From the NCBI GenBank assembly GCA_964418835.1, contig CAYQNJ010000001.1:124001-188000 (forward strand): a stretch of 64,000 nucleotides of DNA, read 5' to 3'. Every line of letters begins with the position of its first letter. The first letter of the stretch is position 1. The notes beneath the pieces were generated by a model that did not search any database, was not told the DNA's origin, and worked only from the letters and a program-made list of their open reading frames with translations. This document shows positions 1-9,256 of the stretch, in pieces. The position numbers and the translations under genes are program-made. The stretch comes from UBA9076 sp964418835 (GTDB taxonomy: Bacteria; Bacillota_I; Bacilli_A; Erysipelotrichales; Erysipelotrichaceae).

Positions 1-1
1 A

Positions 2-1813
2 AGAGATGTAGGTAGAGTATTAGATATACCTTTAAAAGAGGTTGATTCTATTTCTAAAAGTATACCTAATATATTAAATATCACGCTATCAAAAGCATAT
101 AATGATAACTTTAGATTTAAACAATTAATAAATTCTAATCCTAAATATATAGAGTTATTTCAGTTATCTTTAAAACTAGAAGGCATACCTAGACATACAA
201 GTACCCATGCTGCAGGCATAGTTATGTCTAGTTTAACTTTAAACAGTGTTATTCCGACTATAAGGCTTGATCCAGGCATGTTGACAACACAATATACTAT
301 GGAACATTTAGAAGGTTTAGGACTTATTAAAATGGATTTCCTAGGACTTAGGAATTTAACTATTATTGATGAAATAACACAAATAATAAAAATTAATAAC
401 CCAAGTTTTGATATTATGAAAATTCCTTTAGATGATGTTAATACTTTCAACTTATTAAAAGAAGTAGATACTGTAGGTGTATTCCAATTAGAATCAGAGG
501 GTATGAAAAGTTTAATTAGAAGGATGAAACCAAACAAGTTTGAAGAAATAGTGGCGACTATAGCTTTATTTAGACCAGGTCCAATGGAAAATATACCTCT
601 TTATTTAGAAAGAAGAGAAAACAAAAATAAGATTGAATATCCTCATCCATTACTAAAACCTATTTTAGAAGAAACATATGGAATAATGATATATCAAGAA
701 CAAATAATGCAAACAACGCAAATTATGGCAGGTTTCTCTTTAGGAAAAGCAGATATTTTAAGAAAGGCTATGTCTAAAAAGAATTCAGCAGAATTAAATA
801 AACTAAAAGATGATTTTATAAATGGATGTTTAAACAATGGTCATAGCATTGATTTAGCAAATCAATTGTTTGATTTAATATCAAAGTTTGCTGGTTATGG
901 TTTTAATAAAGCTCATTCTGTGGCATATGGTTTACTTGCATATCAATTAGCATTCTTAAAATCTAATTATCCTTTAGAATTCTTCTGTTCATTACTCAAT
1001 TCTGTAATTTCAGATGAAAATAAAACTTCTCAATACATAGATCAATGTAGAATAAAAAATATAAAAGTACTTTATCCTGATGTTAATGTAAGTGGATTTG
1101 AATATGAAATTGAAAACAATTGTATAAGATATCCTTTATTAGGAATTAAAAACATAGGTTCAAATTCAGTAGCACAAATTATAGCAAGTCGAAAACATGG
1201 TCATTTTAAAGATTATTATGACTTTGTTGCTAGAATGATTGGACAAAAAGTAGGTAGAAAAACTATAGAGGCTTTAATAGATGCAGGTGCATTAGATACT
1301 TTCTATAATAATAGAAAAAGTATGTTAGCATCATTAGATGAAGCTATAGCTTATGCTGAATTAGTTAGAGTAGAGATAGATGGAGAAATATCATTAAATT
1401 TAGATTTAGTATCTAAACCATTAATGATACTAGTAAAAGAGGATGATTTAGAAAGAAGTGAAAGAGAAAGAAATTCATTAGGATTTTATTTAGGTAATCA
1501 TCCAATTAAAACCATAAAACAACAATATAATATTAATTTAGAATCGTTGATTAATTTTAAAAATAAAAAAGGATTTGTAAAAGGATTTGCCTTAATTAAA
1601 AGAATTAAACAAATACGAACTAAAAAAGGTGATCCTATGGCTTTTGTGACTGTAAGTGATGAAACTTCAGAACTAGAATTGGTTGTAATGCCTAATACAT
1701 ATTCAAAATATTTTAAATTAATAATAAAAGGAAATTACATATATTTTGATGGTAAAATTGAAAGAGAAGCTTCTTGCATAGTGAATAATATAAAAGTATT
1801 AGAAAGGAATTAA
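2..1813 (+). CDS. dnaE: DNA polymerase III alpha subunit DnaE, C-terminal part (cut by left edge)
   Basis: Catalytic subunit of the replicative or repair DNA polymerase III. The reading frame is open from base 2, so the start lies outside the window; 603 residues remain. Visible C-family polymerase motifs are EGIPRHTSTHAAG (from about residue 60 of the fragment), FQLESEGMKSLIRRM, RPGPMENIPLY (about residue 191), YGIMIYQEQIM, and GFNKAHSVAYG in the fingers. A helix-hairpin-helix segment (about 400-433) and a C-terminal OB-fold (about 522-597) follow. The order fits DnaE, not PolC, because no exonuclease insertion is present in this part. It ends one base before the response regulator and is probably cotranscribed with it. 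An internal Met at 224 is not a credible start, since family homology continues upstream of it. Confidence 0.95.
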   Translation, partial: RDVGRVLDIPLKEVDSISKSIPNILNITLSKAYNDNFRFKQLINSNPKYIELFQLSLKLEGIPRHTSTHAAGIVMSSLTLNSVIPTIRLDPGMLTTQYTMEHLEGLGLIKMDFLGLRNLTIIDEITQIIKINNPSFDIMKIPLDDVNTFNLLKEVDTVGVFQLESEGMKSLIRRMKPNKFEEIVATIALFRPGPMENIPLYLERRENKNKIEYPHPLLKPILEETYGIMIYQEQIMQTTQIMAGFSLGKADILRKAMSKKNSAELNKLKDDFINGCLNNGHSIDLANQLFDLISKFAGYGFNKAHSVAYGLLAYQLAFLKSNYPLEFFCSLLNSVISDENKTSQYIDQCRIKNIKVLYPDVNVSGFEYEIENNCIRYPLLGIKNIGSNSVAQIIASRKHGHFKDYYDFVARMIGQKVGRKTIEALIDAGALDTFYNNRKSMLASLDEAIAYAELVRVEIDGEISLNLDLVSKPLMILVKEDDLERSERERNSLGFYLGNHPIKTIKQQYNINLESLINFKNKKGFVKGFALIKRIKQIRTKKGDPMAFVTVSDETSELELVVMPNTYSKYFKLIIKGNYIYFDGKIEREASCIVNNIKVLERN

Positions 1814-1814
1814 T

Positions 1815-2483
1815 ATGGCAAAACTATTGATTGTAGATGATGAATTAAAAATAAGAGCGGTTGTTAGAGAATATGCTTCCATAAATGGTCATACTATTGA
1901 AGAAGCAGAGGATGGAATTGAAGCTTTGGATATGATTAATTCAAACACATATGATTGTATTATATTAGATGTAATGCTTCCTAGGTTGGATGGTTTTACA
2001 ATATTAAAAGAAATAAGAAAGAAGTATGACACTCCAGTAATTATGTTAAGCGCTAGACAGGAAGAATATGATAAACTTCATGGCTTTGATATGGGTGTTG
2101 ATGATTATGTAGTTAAACCATTTTCTCCTAAAGAACTTATGGCAAGAGTAAAAGTTGTTTTAGATAGAAAAAAGGTTACAAAAAATGAATCTTATAAGTA
2201 TGATGGTTTAATAATAGATACTAGCGGTAGAACTGTTTCTATTGATGGAATTAAAGCAAATTTAACTCCAAAAGAAATTGATTTATTAATATATATGGTT
2301 AGAAATAAAAATATTGCATTATCAAGAGAAAAGATTCTTACTGAAGTATGGAATTATGATTATTTTGGTGATGATAGAACTGTAGATACACATATTAAGA
2401 TGTTACGACATAATTTGGGTAGATATAGAGATTATATTGTGACAGTTAGAGGAATGGGTTACAAATTTGAAACTGAATCTTAA
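1815..2483 (+). CDS. OmpR/PhoB-family response regulator
   Basis: DNA-binding response regulator of a two-component system. The receiver domain (residues about 1-120) has the acidic pair D8-D9, phosphoacceptor D52 in the ILDVMLP motif, S79 and K101 in VVKPFSP. The C-terminal winged helix (about 128-222) has the usual DDRTVDTHIKMLR recognition region. Length of 222 aa is standard. The start ATG lies one base after the dnaE stop, with an AAAGGA site inside the dnaE end. The cognate kinase overlaps its 3' end by 17 bases. No target can be assigned; the exported beta-galactosidase two genes downstream is a possible but unproven output. Confidence 0.95.
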   Translation: MAKLLIVDDELKIRAVVREYASINGHTIEEAEDGIEALDMINSNTYDCIILDVMLPRLDGFTILKEIRKKYDTPVIMLSARQEEYDKLHGFDMGVDDYVVKPFSPKELMARVKVVLDRKKVTKNESYKYDGLIIDTSGRTVSIDGIKANLTPKEIDLLIYMVRNKNIALSREKILTEVWNYDYFGDDRTVDTHIKMLRHNLGRYRDYIVTVRGMGYKFETES

Positions 2484-3921
2484 GGGAATTAATTTTAATG
2501 TTTGGTTATATTTTTTCCTGTTTTCAATAGGGATTCTTTTCTTATTGGGAATATTACAATTTACATTAATAAAACCTTATTATAGAAATTCTAAAATTGC
2601 TACAGTAAGTGAAATAGCTGATTCAATACAAGAAACATTGATTCAACAACCAGTAACAACAACTAATTCTTTAAATAAAGTTTTTCAATTAAATGTAGAT
2701 AATAATGTTTGCTCAATAGTATTTAATGACAAAGGTAAATTAATTTATACTGCAGATAGTTTAGGGGAAAGTTGTATTTTTTCTCAAACAATTAAAGTTG
2801 GAGACTATAGTTTTATTCCTAATAAATCTGGTTTGTTTTTAAAAGAAAAACTTTTAGAAAACAATGATACTTATAGTTTAACTATAGTTAATACTAAAAG
2901 TAATCAAGAGATGATAATGTATGGTAAAGCAATAAGATCAAACTTTAGTAATTTTTATTTATTTGTAAATAGTCCCTTAGAACCTGTAGATTCAATTATT
3001 AGGTTCTTTCAAGAACAATACTTTATATATACAGTTATAGTAGTTGTATTATCATTAATTGTATCTTTATTAATCTCTAAAAGATTATCAAAACCAATCA
3101 TTGATATGAATAAATCAGCAAAAAAACTGGCTACTGGTAATTATGATGTTCATTTTAATGAATCATATTTTTCTGAAACTAATGAATTAGCAGGTACATT
3201 AAACTCTGCGACGGAAAAATTATCAAAAGTTGATGAATTAAGAAAAGATTTAATTGCAAATGTATCTCATGATATTAAAACACCTTTAACAATGATAAAA
3301 GCATACGCTGAGATGATAAAAGATATTAGTGGTGATAATAAAGATAAAAGGGAAGAACATTTAGATGTAATTATTAGTGAAGTGGATTATTTAGATCATT
3401 TAGTTAATGATATGAGTACTTTAAGTAAAGTACAATCGGGTAATTATGAATTACATCAAGAAAATTTTGATTTATCACTTAAAATTCGAGAAATTGTAAA
3501 ATTGAATAATGTAACTATACAAGAACATAAATTAAATATTATAGAGAACATACCTGATGAAATGATTATTTATGCTGATGAAGTAAAAATAGGACAAGTT
3601 ATTTATAACTTTTTATCAAATGCAATAAAGAATACTGATGAAAATAAAAATATTTATATAAATGCTTTTAGAATTGAAGATAAAGTAAGAGTAGAAATAG
3701 TTGATGAAGGTACAGGTATTAACAGCGATGACCTTCCTTATATTTGGGATAGATATTATAAGATAGATAAACAGTTTGTAAGAAAACATGAAAGTACTGG
3801 ATTGGGTTTAGCTATTGTAAAAGCCATCCTTGATACTCATAAAGCAAAATATGGAGTTGAAAGTATAAAGGGGAAAGGTTCAATGTTTTATTTTGAACTA
3901 ACACAAGAAAATGTACTTTGA
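2467..3921 (+). CDS. Membrane sensor histidine kinase
   Basis: Partner kinase of the preceding regulator. The start is TTG, placing a transmembrane helix at about residues 12-34; no better in-frame ATG precedes that helix. An extracytoplasmic sensor domain (about 35-183), a second helix (about 184-204), HAMP (about 205-257), HisKA with phosphoacceptor H268 in VSHDIKTPLTM, and a HATPase domain follow, the last with N box NFLSNAIKNT, G1 DEGTGI and G2 GLGLAI. The domain set is complete. It overlaps the regulator by 17 bases and the next gene by 11, so translational coupling is likely. The ligand is unknown. Confidence 0.93.
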   Translation: MKLNLKGINFNVWLYFFLFSIGILFLLGILQFTLIKPYYRNSKIATVSEIADSIQETLIQQPVTTTNSLNKVFQLNVDNNVCSIVFNDKGKLIYTADSLGESCIFSQTIKVGDYSFIPNKSGLFLKEKLLENNDTYSLTIVNTKSNQEMIMYGKAIRSNFSNFYLFVNSPLEPVDSIIRFFQEQYFIYTVIVVVLSLIVSLLISKRLSKPIIDMNKSAKKLATGNYDVHFNESYFSETNELAGTLNSATEKLSKVDELRKDLIANVSHDIKTPLTMIKAYAEMIKDISGDNKDKREEHLDVIISEVDYLDHLVNDMSTLSKVQSGNYELHQENFDLSLKIREIVKLNNVTIQEHKLNIIENIPDEMIIYADEVKIGQVIYNFLSNAIKNTDENKNIYINAFRIEDKVRVEIVDEGTGINSDDLPYIWDRYYKIDKQFVRKHESTGLGLAIVKAILDTHKAKYGVESIKGKGSMFYFELTQENVL

Positions 3922-4564
3922 TTATTTACCAAACACAAATATAAAACTCATACAAAAAGATGGTATGTTTAAAATGAATACTGATACATATTTATTAGGT
4001 AATTATATTAATATTAAACAACATGATGTTGTGTTGGATATAGGTACTAATAATGGTGCTCTTTTGTTATATGCTTCAAGGTTTAAATATAAAAAACTTA
4101 TGGGAATAGATATTAATGAAGAAGCATTAATATGTGCAAAAGAAAATTTTAAATTAAATAATATTGATGTTGAATTAATTCATATTAAGGTGCAAGATTT
4201 AAGAATTAACAATGTTGATGTTATTATATGTAATCCTCCTTACTTTACTAATGAAAAGCATATAAACAATAATGAATATATATTAAACGCAAGACATGAT
4301 AAAAACTTAAGTTTAGATGATTTATTTAAAGCTTATAGAAGCTTATTAAAAGATTCCGGTAGAATTTATATGATACATAGGGCATCAAGAATTCAAGATA
4401 TATTTCAATATAGTGAAAAGTATAATATAAAGATTAGAAAACTTAAATTTGTATATGATTCTAGGAAAGAAAATGCAATATCGGTGTTAATTGAACTTGG
4501 AAAAGGTAGTAATTCTACAGTTATAATAGAGAAAGCTTTGGTGATCAATAATGAAGAAAATTAA
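3911..4564 (+). CDS. tRNA1(Val) (adenine-N6)-methyltransferase-like protein (TrmN6/YabB)
   Basis: Class I SAM-dependent methyltransferase. Motif I is VLDIGTNNGAL (about residues 41-51), and the N6-adenine motif NPPY is at residues 108-111. The N-terminal pattern (NTNIKLIQKDGMFKMNTDTYLLGNY) is the hallmark of the YabB/TrmN6 group that modifies adenosine 37 of certain tRNAs. Length of 217 aa is slightly short for the family. In many Firmicutes this gene is followed by rsmI; here it sits between a sensor kinase and a beta-galactosidase, overlapping both (11 and 14 bases). The family call is firm; the exact tRNA substrate is inferred. Confidence 0.8.
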   Translation: MYFDYLPNTNIKLIQKDGMFKMNTDTYLLGNYINIKQHDVVLDIGTNNGALLLYASRFKYKKLMGIDINEEALICAKENFKLNNIDVELIHIKVQDLRINNVDVIICNPPYFTNEKHINNNEYILNARHDKNLSLDDLFKAYRSLLKDSGRIYMIHRASRIQDIFQYSEKYNIKIRKLKFVYDSRKENAISVLIELGKGSNSTVIIEKALVINNEEN

Positions 4565-7500
4565 AATGATAATTGTGTTATCTATAGTCATGTTATGTTT
4601 TCCTATTTTATATGTGAATGGAAGTGATGAACTATTTGCTGGTCAAGAATGGTATGACTTAATAGAAACTGTAGAAGTAAATCGAGAATTACCACATGCA
4701 TATTTTATACCTTATCAAAATGAAAAACTTGCATTAGAAAATGAAAAATCAGTTTTTACAAAAGATATTTATAAATCTGATTATCTTCAATCACTTAATG
4801 GAGAATGGGATTTTTTCTTTTCTAAATCACCTTATGAACAATTAAGTTGGAATGATATAGAAAACTGGGATACAACCTTATGGGATAAAATAAATATTCC
4901 TAGTAATGTACAACTTCAATATGATGAAAATGGTTTTAAATATGATACACCAATATATACTAATATGCTTTATCCTTGGGTTAACTATGAAAATATAGAA
5001 CTGTCTGAGTATCCTAAAGCTCCTTTAATTAATAATAGTGTTACACATTACAAAAAAGAATTTATAATAGAAAAAAATTGGAATAATAGACAAGTATTTG
5101 TAAATTTTGATGGGATAGGTTCAGCATTTTATTTATTTATAAATGGTAAGAAGGTTGGATATAGCGAAGATACATATACAACACATCAATTTAATATTAC
5201 TAGTTATTTAAATAAAGACGATGATGGAAATATATCAAATCAAACTAATACAATAGCAATACAATTATATAGATTTTCAACAGGAAGTTATCTTGAAAAT
5301 CAAGATATGATTAGATTAAACGGTATTTTTAGAGATGTTTTTTTAGTAAGTAAAAATGATGTTGAAATTAGAGATCTATTTATTAAAATTAGTACAGATA
5401 CAAATACTACTTTAACTTTAGAAGCTAGTGTTAGAAATTTATCAAATGAACTAGGAGGTAAGTATAAATTAACCGCAGATTTGTTTAATCAAAATGATAT
5501 AAAGATATGGAGTATACCTTTAACAATTAATTTTGATATTAATAAACCAATCAAAGATATATCTTTATTATCAAAAGATAAAGGGGTAACTAATTCAAAT
5601 AAAAAGGAAATTGTTAATCCTAAATTATGGAGTGATGAAAATCCGTATTTATATAGACTATTAGTTAATCTATATGATTCAAATAATAATATCATTGAAA
5701 CTACAGTATTAAGGTTTGGGGTTAGAGATATTGACATTAAAACTTTGGATAGTGGTAAGCAACAAATAACAATAAATTATATGCCTTTACTTATCAAAGG
5801 TGTTAATAGACATGAAATTGATAGTAAAAATGGTAGTGTTTTTTCTAAAGAAGATATTATAAATGATCTTATTATTATGAAACAAAATAATATTAATTCT
5901 TTAAGAACTAGTCATTATCCTAATAATGTTTATACTTATCAAGTCGCAGATGAACTTGGAATATATGTAATGGATGAATCAAATATAGAATCTCATTATG
6001 GGGCGATAGTTGATGATTTACCTTCAGGTTATCCTGCATGGAAATATAGTGTTCTAGATAGAGTTAAAAATATGGTTGAAAGAGATAAAAACTATACCTC
6101 TATAATAATGTGGTCTTTAGGCAATGAAGCAACGTATAAGGAATATGAACTTAATGATAGTTATAATATTCTTTCTGCAAGTAATTGGATATTAGAGAAA
6201 GACCCTTCAAGGTTAAGAGCTTATGAAAGAGATAACAGGAATATAGGTGATAGAGAAGGTTCTGTGGTTGATGTATTTAGTAGTCAATACTATTCAACTA
6301 CAAAGGTTCTAGAACACTTAAATAGTGATAATAATCTTCCATATTTTCAATCAGAATATGCTCATTCTATGGGTAATGCCTTAGGCAATCTAAAAGAATA
6401 CTGGGATATATTTAGATCTTATGATAATGCACAAGGTGGATATATTTGGGATTTTAAAGACCAAGCTATATTAATACCAACATCATTTAATCAAACAAAT
6501 TTATCTAATATCAATACAAATATAAATGATAAGTTCTATGCGTATGGAGGAGATTTTGGTGAAAGATCAAGCGATTTAGAATTTTCTGGTAACGGATTAT
6601 TATTTGCGGATGGTAGTTTGTCTCCAAAAATGCATGAAGTTAAAAAAGTCTATCAAAATATTAATTTTAAAGCAATAGATATAGATGAAGGGGTATTTAA
6701 TATAGATAATGAATTTTCATTCACAAATTTAAAAAATTATAGTTTAATTTACAAAATAATTAACGATGGAAAACTTATTAAAGAGGAAAGTATAAATACT
6801 TCTTTAAAACCAAAAAGCAATAAAAATATAAAAATTAAATTAGATAAATCGACTTTTGAAAAAGGATTGTACTCATCAATAATTTTTGAGGTTAAATTAA
6901 AAAGTAACACAAATTATAATCTTAATAAAAACGATGTTATTGCTTACGAACAATTTGAATTATATAAAGGTACACAAAATGAATTTAAAAGTGATTCTTT
7001 GTTTGATGAAGTTATAGATAATGATAAGGATATATTAATTTCAGGAAAGTCAAAATATGGTGTTTATACAATAAATTTTGATAAAACTAAAGGATTAATA
7101 AAAGAATATATATTAAACAATAAAGTTATATTTAATAATGGTCCTAGATTAAACTATACTAGAAGTCCAATTTCAAATGATTCACAATATAGTTTTAATG
7201 AGAACTTAAACTCTAAATATGCAATTGAATTAGAAGATACTCAACAAGCATTTATCATAAATAAAACATCTGTCACAAATAATACAAATAATATTGTGAT
7301 TGATATTGAAGGTAACCTAATTGATAAAAAAAATATAATAAAAATTACTTATAAGATTTATGCTGATGGAAATATAAGTATTTTAAATGAATATACACCA
7401 TCTTCATCTTTATCCGGAGTAATACCTAAAGTAGGTATGGAACTATCATTAGATAATAAATTTAATAATGTTCAATATTATGGAAATGGTCCATTTGAAA

Positions 7501-7928
7501 ATTATTTAGATAGAAATACAGCAAGCATAAAAAATATTTATCACGATAAAGTAGAGAACATGTTTACTAGCATGTATTTAAAACCTCAAGATAATGGGTA
7601 TAGAACACTTGTGGATTATATTAAATTATCAAACAATGACAATGAAGGAATACTTATAACAGGTAATGATTTTCAAGTAAGTGCCTTACCTTATAATCAT
7701 AAAGAATTAAATAGTGTTAATCATCCATATGAATTAAATAATAGTAATTATATTTATTTAAATATTAACGGAAATACTAGAGGACTCGGCAATGCAATTT
7801 GTGGTGATTTACCTTTACCTGAATATACAATTAATTTAAATAAAACTATTACTTATAAATACATGATTGTTCCTTTTAATAAAGAATTAAGCAATGATGA
7901 TCTAATTGAATATTCATTATTAAATTAA
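4551..7928 (+). CDS. Exported glycoside hydrolase family 2 beta-galactosidase (LacZ type)
   Basis: Large LacZ-type beta-galactosidase of 1125 aa that hydrolyses terminal beta-galactosides. A hydrophobic signal peptide spans about residues 1-23 without a lipobox, so the enzyme is predicted to be exported, unlike cytoplasmic LacZ. GH2 sugar-binding, Ig-like and TIM-barrel domains follow, with acid/base E526 in SLGNEAT and nucleophile E602 in FQSEYAHSMGN. Their spacing of 76 residues equals that of E. coli LacZ (E461/E537, from memory). The C-terminal part carries the small-chain domain, with PKVGMELSL and YYGNGPFENY motifs. It overlaps the upstream methylase by 14 bases. No permease or sugar regulator is adjacent, apart from the two-component system. 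Confidence 0.92.
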   Translation: MKKIKMIIVLSIVMLCFPILYVNGSDELFAGQEWYDLIETVEVNRELPHAYFIPYQNEKLALENEKSVFTKDIYKSDYLQSLNGEWDFFFSKSPYEQLSWNDIENWDTTLWDKINIPSNVQLQYDENGFKYDTPIYTNMLYPWVNYENIELSEYPKAPLINNSVTHYKKEFIIEKNWNNRQVFVNFDGIGSAFYLFINGKKVGYSEDTYTTHQFNITSYLNKDDDGNISNQTNTIAIQLYRFSTGSYLENQDMIRLNGIFRDVFLVSKNDVEIRDLFIKISTDTNTTLTLEASVRNLSNELGGKYKLTADLFNQNDIKIWSIPLTINFDINKPIKDISLLSKDKGVTNSNKKEIVNPKLWSDENPYLYRLLVNLYDSNNNIIETTVLRFGVRDIDIKTLDSGKQQITINYMPLLIKGVNRHEIDSKNGSVFSKEDIINDLIIMKQNNINSLRTSHYPNNVYTYQVADELGIYVMDESNIESHYGAIVDDLPSGYPAWKYSVLDRVKNMVERDKNYTSIIMWSLGNEATYKEYELNDSYNILSASNWILEKDPSRLRAYERDNRNIGDREGSVVDVFSSQYYSTTKVLEHLNSDNNLPYFQSEYAHSMGNALGNLKEYWDIFRSYDNAQGGYIWDFKDQAILIPTSFNQTNLSNINTNINDKFYAYGGDFGERSSDLEFSGNGLLFADGSLSPKMHEVKKVYQNINFKAIDIDEGVFNIDNEFSFTNLKNYSLIYKIINDGKLIKEESINTSLKPKSNKNIKIKLDKSTFEKGLYSSIIFEVKLKSNTNYNLNKNDVIAYEQFELYKGTQNEFKSDSLFDEVIDNDKDILISGKSKYGVYTINFDKTKGLIKEYILNNKVIFNNGPRLNYTRSPISNDSQYSFNENLNSKYAIELEDTQQAFIINKTSVTNNTNNIVIDIEGNLIDKKNIIKITYKIYADGNISILNEYTPSSSLSGVIPKVGMELSLDNKFNNVQYYGNGPFENYLDRNTASIKNIYHDKVENMFTSMYLKPQDNGYRTLVDYIKLSNNDNEGILITGNDFQVSALPYNHKELNSVNHPYELNNSNYIYLNINGNTRGLGNAICGDLPLPEYTINLNKTITYKYMIVPFNKELSNDDLIEYSLLN

Positions 7929-7962
7929 TAAATTACTTGCAATGCTCAATGAGATTTGTTAT

Positions 7963-7968
7963 TATAAT
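7963..7968 (+). promoter_or_regulatory. Probable -10 element of the tRNA-Arg promoter
   Basis: A perfect TATAAT lies 8 bases before the mature tRNA 5' end. A TTGCAA at 7937-7942 is a possible -35, but with a long 20-base spacer. The position fits transcription starting just ahead of the tRNA. Confidence 0.5.
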
Positions 7969-7976
7969 TGAGCGTT

Positions 7977-8053
7977 GTCCACGTAGCTCAGTTGGATAGA
8001 GCATACGCCTTCTAAGCGTACGGTCGGGGGTTCGAGCCCCTCCGTGGACGCCA
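7977..8053 (+). tRNA. tRNA-Arg (anticodon TCT)
   Basis: A 77-base cloverleaf can be drawn. The acceptor stem GTCCACG pairs with CGTGGAC, the anticodon stem TACGC/GCGTA encloses loop CTTCTAA with anticodon TCT, and the T arm contains GGTTCGAGCCCC. The CCA end (8051-8053) is encoded. It reads AGA, the main Arg codon in this AT-rich sequence, and stands alone after the beta-galactosidase gene. Confidence 0.96.
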
Positions 8054-8062
8054 TTTGAATAT

Positions 8063-8090
8063 AAAGTCTATTAATAATAGACTTTTTTTA
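8063..8090 (+). terminator. Intrinsic terminator of tRNA-Arg
   Basis: A 10-bp perfect stem (8063-8072 with 8076-8085), a 3-base loop and a T tract to 8089 lie directly after the tRNA. Confidence 0.85.
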
Positions 8091-8097
8091 TTTATAA

Positions 8098-8130
8098 AAA
8101 AACAATAACTTATTCGTTATTGTTTTTATT
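8098..8130 (-). terminator. Terminator of the DUF4349 lipoprotein gene
   Basis: A 12-bp perfect inverted repeat (8098-8109 with 8116-8127) ends in T runs on both strands. It lies 9 bases beyond the stop of the minus-strand gene and can also back up the tRNA terminator. Confidence 0.8.
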
Positions 8131-8138
8131 ATTGTCTA

Positions 8139-9002
8139 TTACTCTTTTTGTATAGATGATTTCTTTTTCTTTAATATATATCTTATTAGTAAGAATATTA
8201 GAATACCAATTACAATAAATGGCCATATTGATATAATCATAAGTATTAAACCTTGTATAAAGTAAATAACACCATTAATTGCATCAAAGAATGTATTAAC
8301 CATCTTATTTATAAAATTATCCTCAACATATATTGTAGAATCTTTAATCTCATTTACATTTAATTCAATTAAAGAATAACTTACTTGATTATTATATTCT
8401 TCTATAGTTTGTGTATAATACTGAATATCTGCTCTAACATTAGATAGTTGAGATTCAATAGTAATAAGATCAGAAACATTTTCAGCTTCATCTATTAATT
8501 CTAACAAGCGTTGTTCTTGAGTCTTTAAAGATTTAAGCATCGATTCAGTTTGGTTATAACTATTTGTTATATCGTTTGTATTTAATGATTTAGAATTAAT
8601 CTTACCAATATCATTTAACTTTTCAATAAAACCTTCAACTACATCTGCAGGTATTTTTATAGATAAATTTGCATACCTATATGAAGTCTCACCTAAGTTA
8701 TCATTAGAATTTTGTATATAGCCTTTATTTGAGTCAATTAAAGTATTTAGTTCTTTTAAATATGTTTCTAAATCTTTTGTAGTCATACTAAGTTGGTAAT
8801 TCTTAGTTATCTTTCTTTCTACATCAATCTCTGGATTTATTGATATTGTTTCAGAAGGTGCATCATTATAAGAATATTCTTCAATTGCATAATCACCAGC
8901 AGTTGTATTATAACTATCATATGAAGAAGCTGGTGCATTTCCAGAACAACCACTAATGGTAATAACTAGAAGGGTAATAATTATTAAAATATGTTTTTTC
9001 AT
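8139..9002 (-). CDS. DUF4349 lipoprotein
   Basis: Predicted membrane-anchored lipoprotein of 287 aa. The start chosen at 9002 gives a standard signal ending in lipobox ISGC with C19; a longer reading from 9035 would add 11 residues in front of the signal. An AAGG lies 9 bases before this ATG. The DUF4349 core (about residues 60-220: RKITKNYQLSMTTKDLE, long helical coiled-coil segment) is followed by a C-terminal transmembrane helix and a basic cytoplasmic tail, so the protein is anchored at both ends. The function of this family is not established. It is transcribed divergently from infC. Confidence 0.85.
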   Translation of the reverse strand: MKKHILIIITLLVITISGCSGNAPASSYDSYNTTAGDYAIEEYSYNDAPSETISINPEIDVERKITKNYQLSMTTKDLETYLKELNTLIDSNKGYIQNSNDNLGETSYRYANLSIKIPADVVEGFIEKLNDIGKINSKSLNTNDITNSYNQTESMLKSLKTQEQRLLELIDEAENVSDLITIESQLSNVRADIQYYTQTIEEYNNQVSYSLIELNVNEIKDSTIYVEDNFINKMVNTFFDAINGVIYFIQGLILMIISIWPFIVIGILIFLLIRYILKKKKSSIQKE

Positions 9003-9076
9003 GGTAGAGTACCTTAATTCCTTTCTTATTAACATTATACACTAATAGCTTTAGTAAAAATATATACCATTTATAT

Positions 9077-9105
9077 TTGACATTAATATATTATCGTGAT
9101 ATCTT
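9077..9105 (+). promoter_or_regulatory. Promoter of the infC-rpmI-rplT operon
   Basis: TTGACA at 9077-9082 and TATCTT at 9100-9105 are separated by 17 bases. The start site would be near 9112, leaving a leader of about 145 bases before infC. Confidence 0.75.
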
Positions 9106-9111
9106 AAATAG

Positions 9112-9229
9112 GTAATTTAAATATGTGGAAAGTAGAAGCACCTCTTCTCACCTGATTTCTAACGGATTTAGGTATATAGCTACAAGTAATAGTAACTATT
9201 TTAAGTGGGTGTTTCAATACCTACTTTTT
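9112..9229 (+). promoter_or_regulatory. infC leader with intrinsic attenuator (L20-leader type)
   Basis: The untranslated leader ends in a clear intrinsic terminator. The stem is 9203-9210 with 9219-9226 (8 pairs including one G-U) and the T run goes to 9229, only 27 bases before the infC start codon. Such a terminator before the first gene is the layout of the B. subtilis L20 leader, where excess L20 binds the mRNA and promotes premature termination. The terminator is seen; L20 control is inferred from the operon content and the family precedent. Confidence 0.65.
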
Positions 9230-9256
9230 AAATTTTAAGACATGGAGGTGTCAACT

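Noticed and set aside
9242..9256. ATG start for infC at 9242
   Set aside because: The Shine-Dalgarno overlaps codons of this reading and nothing suitable lies upstream; ATT at 9257 has ideal spacing and matches the family N-terminus.
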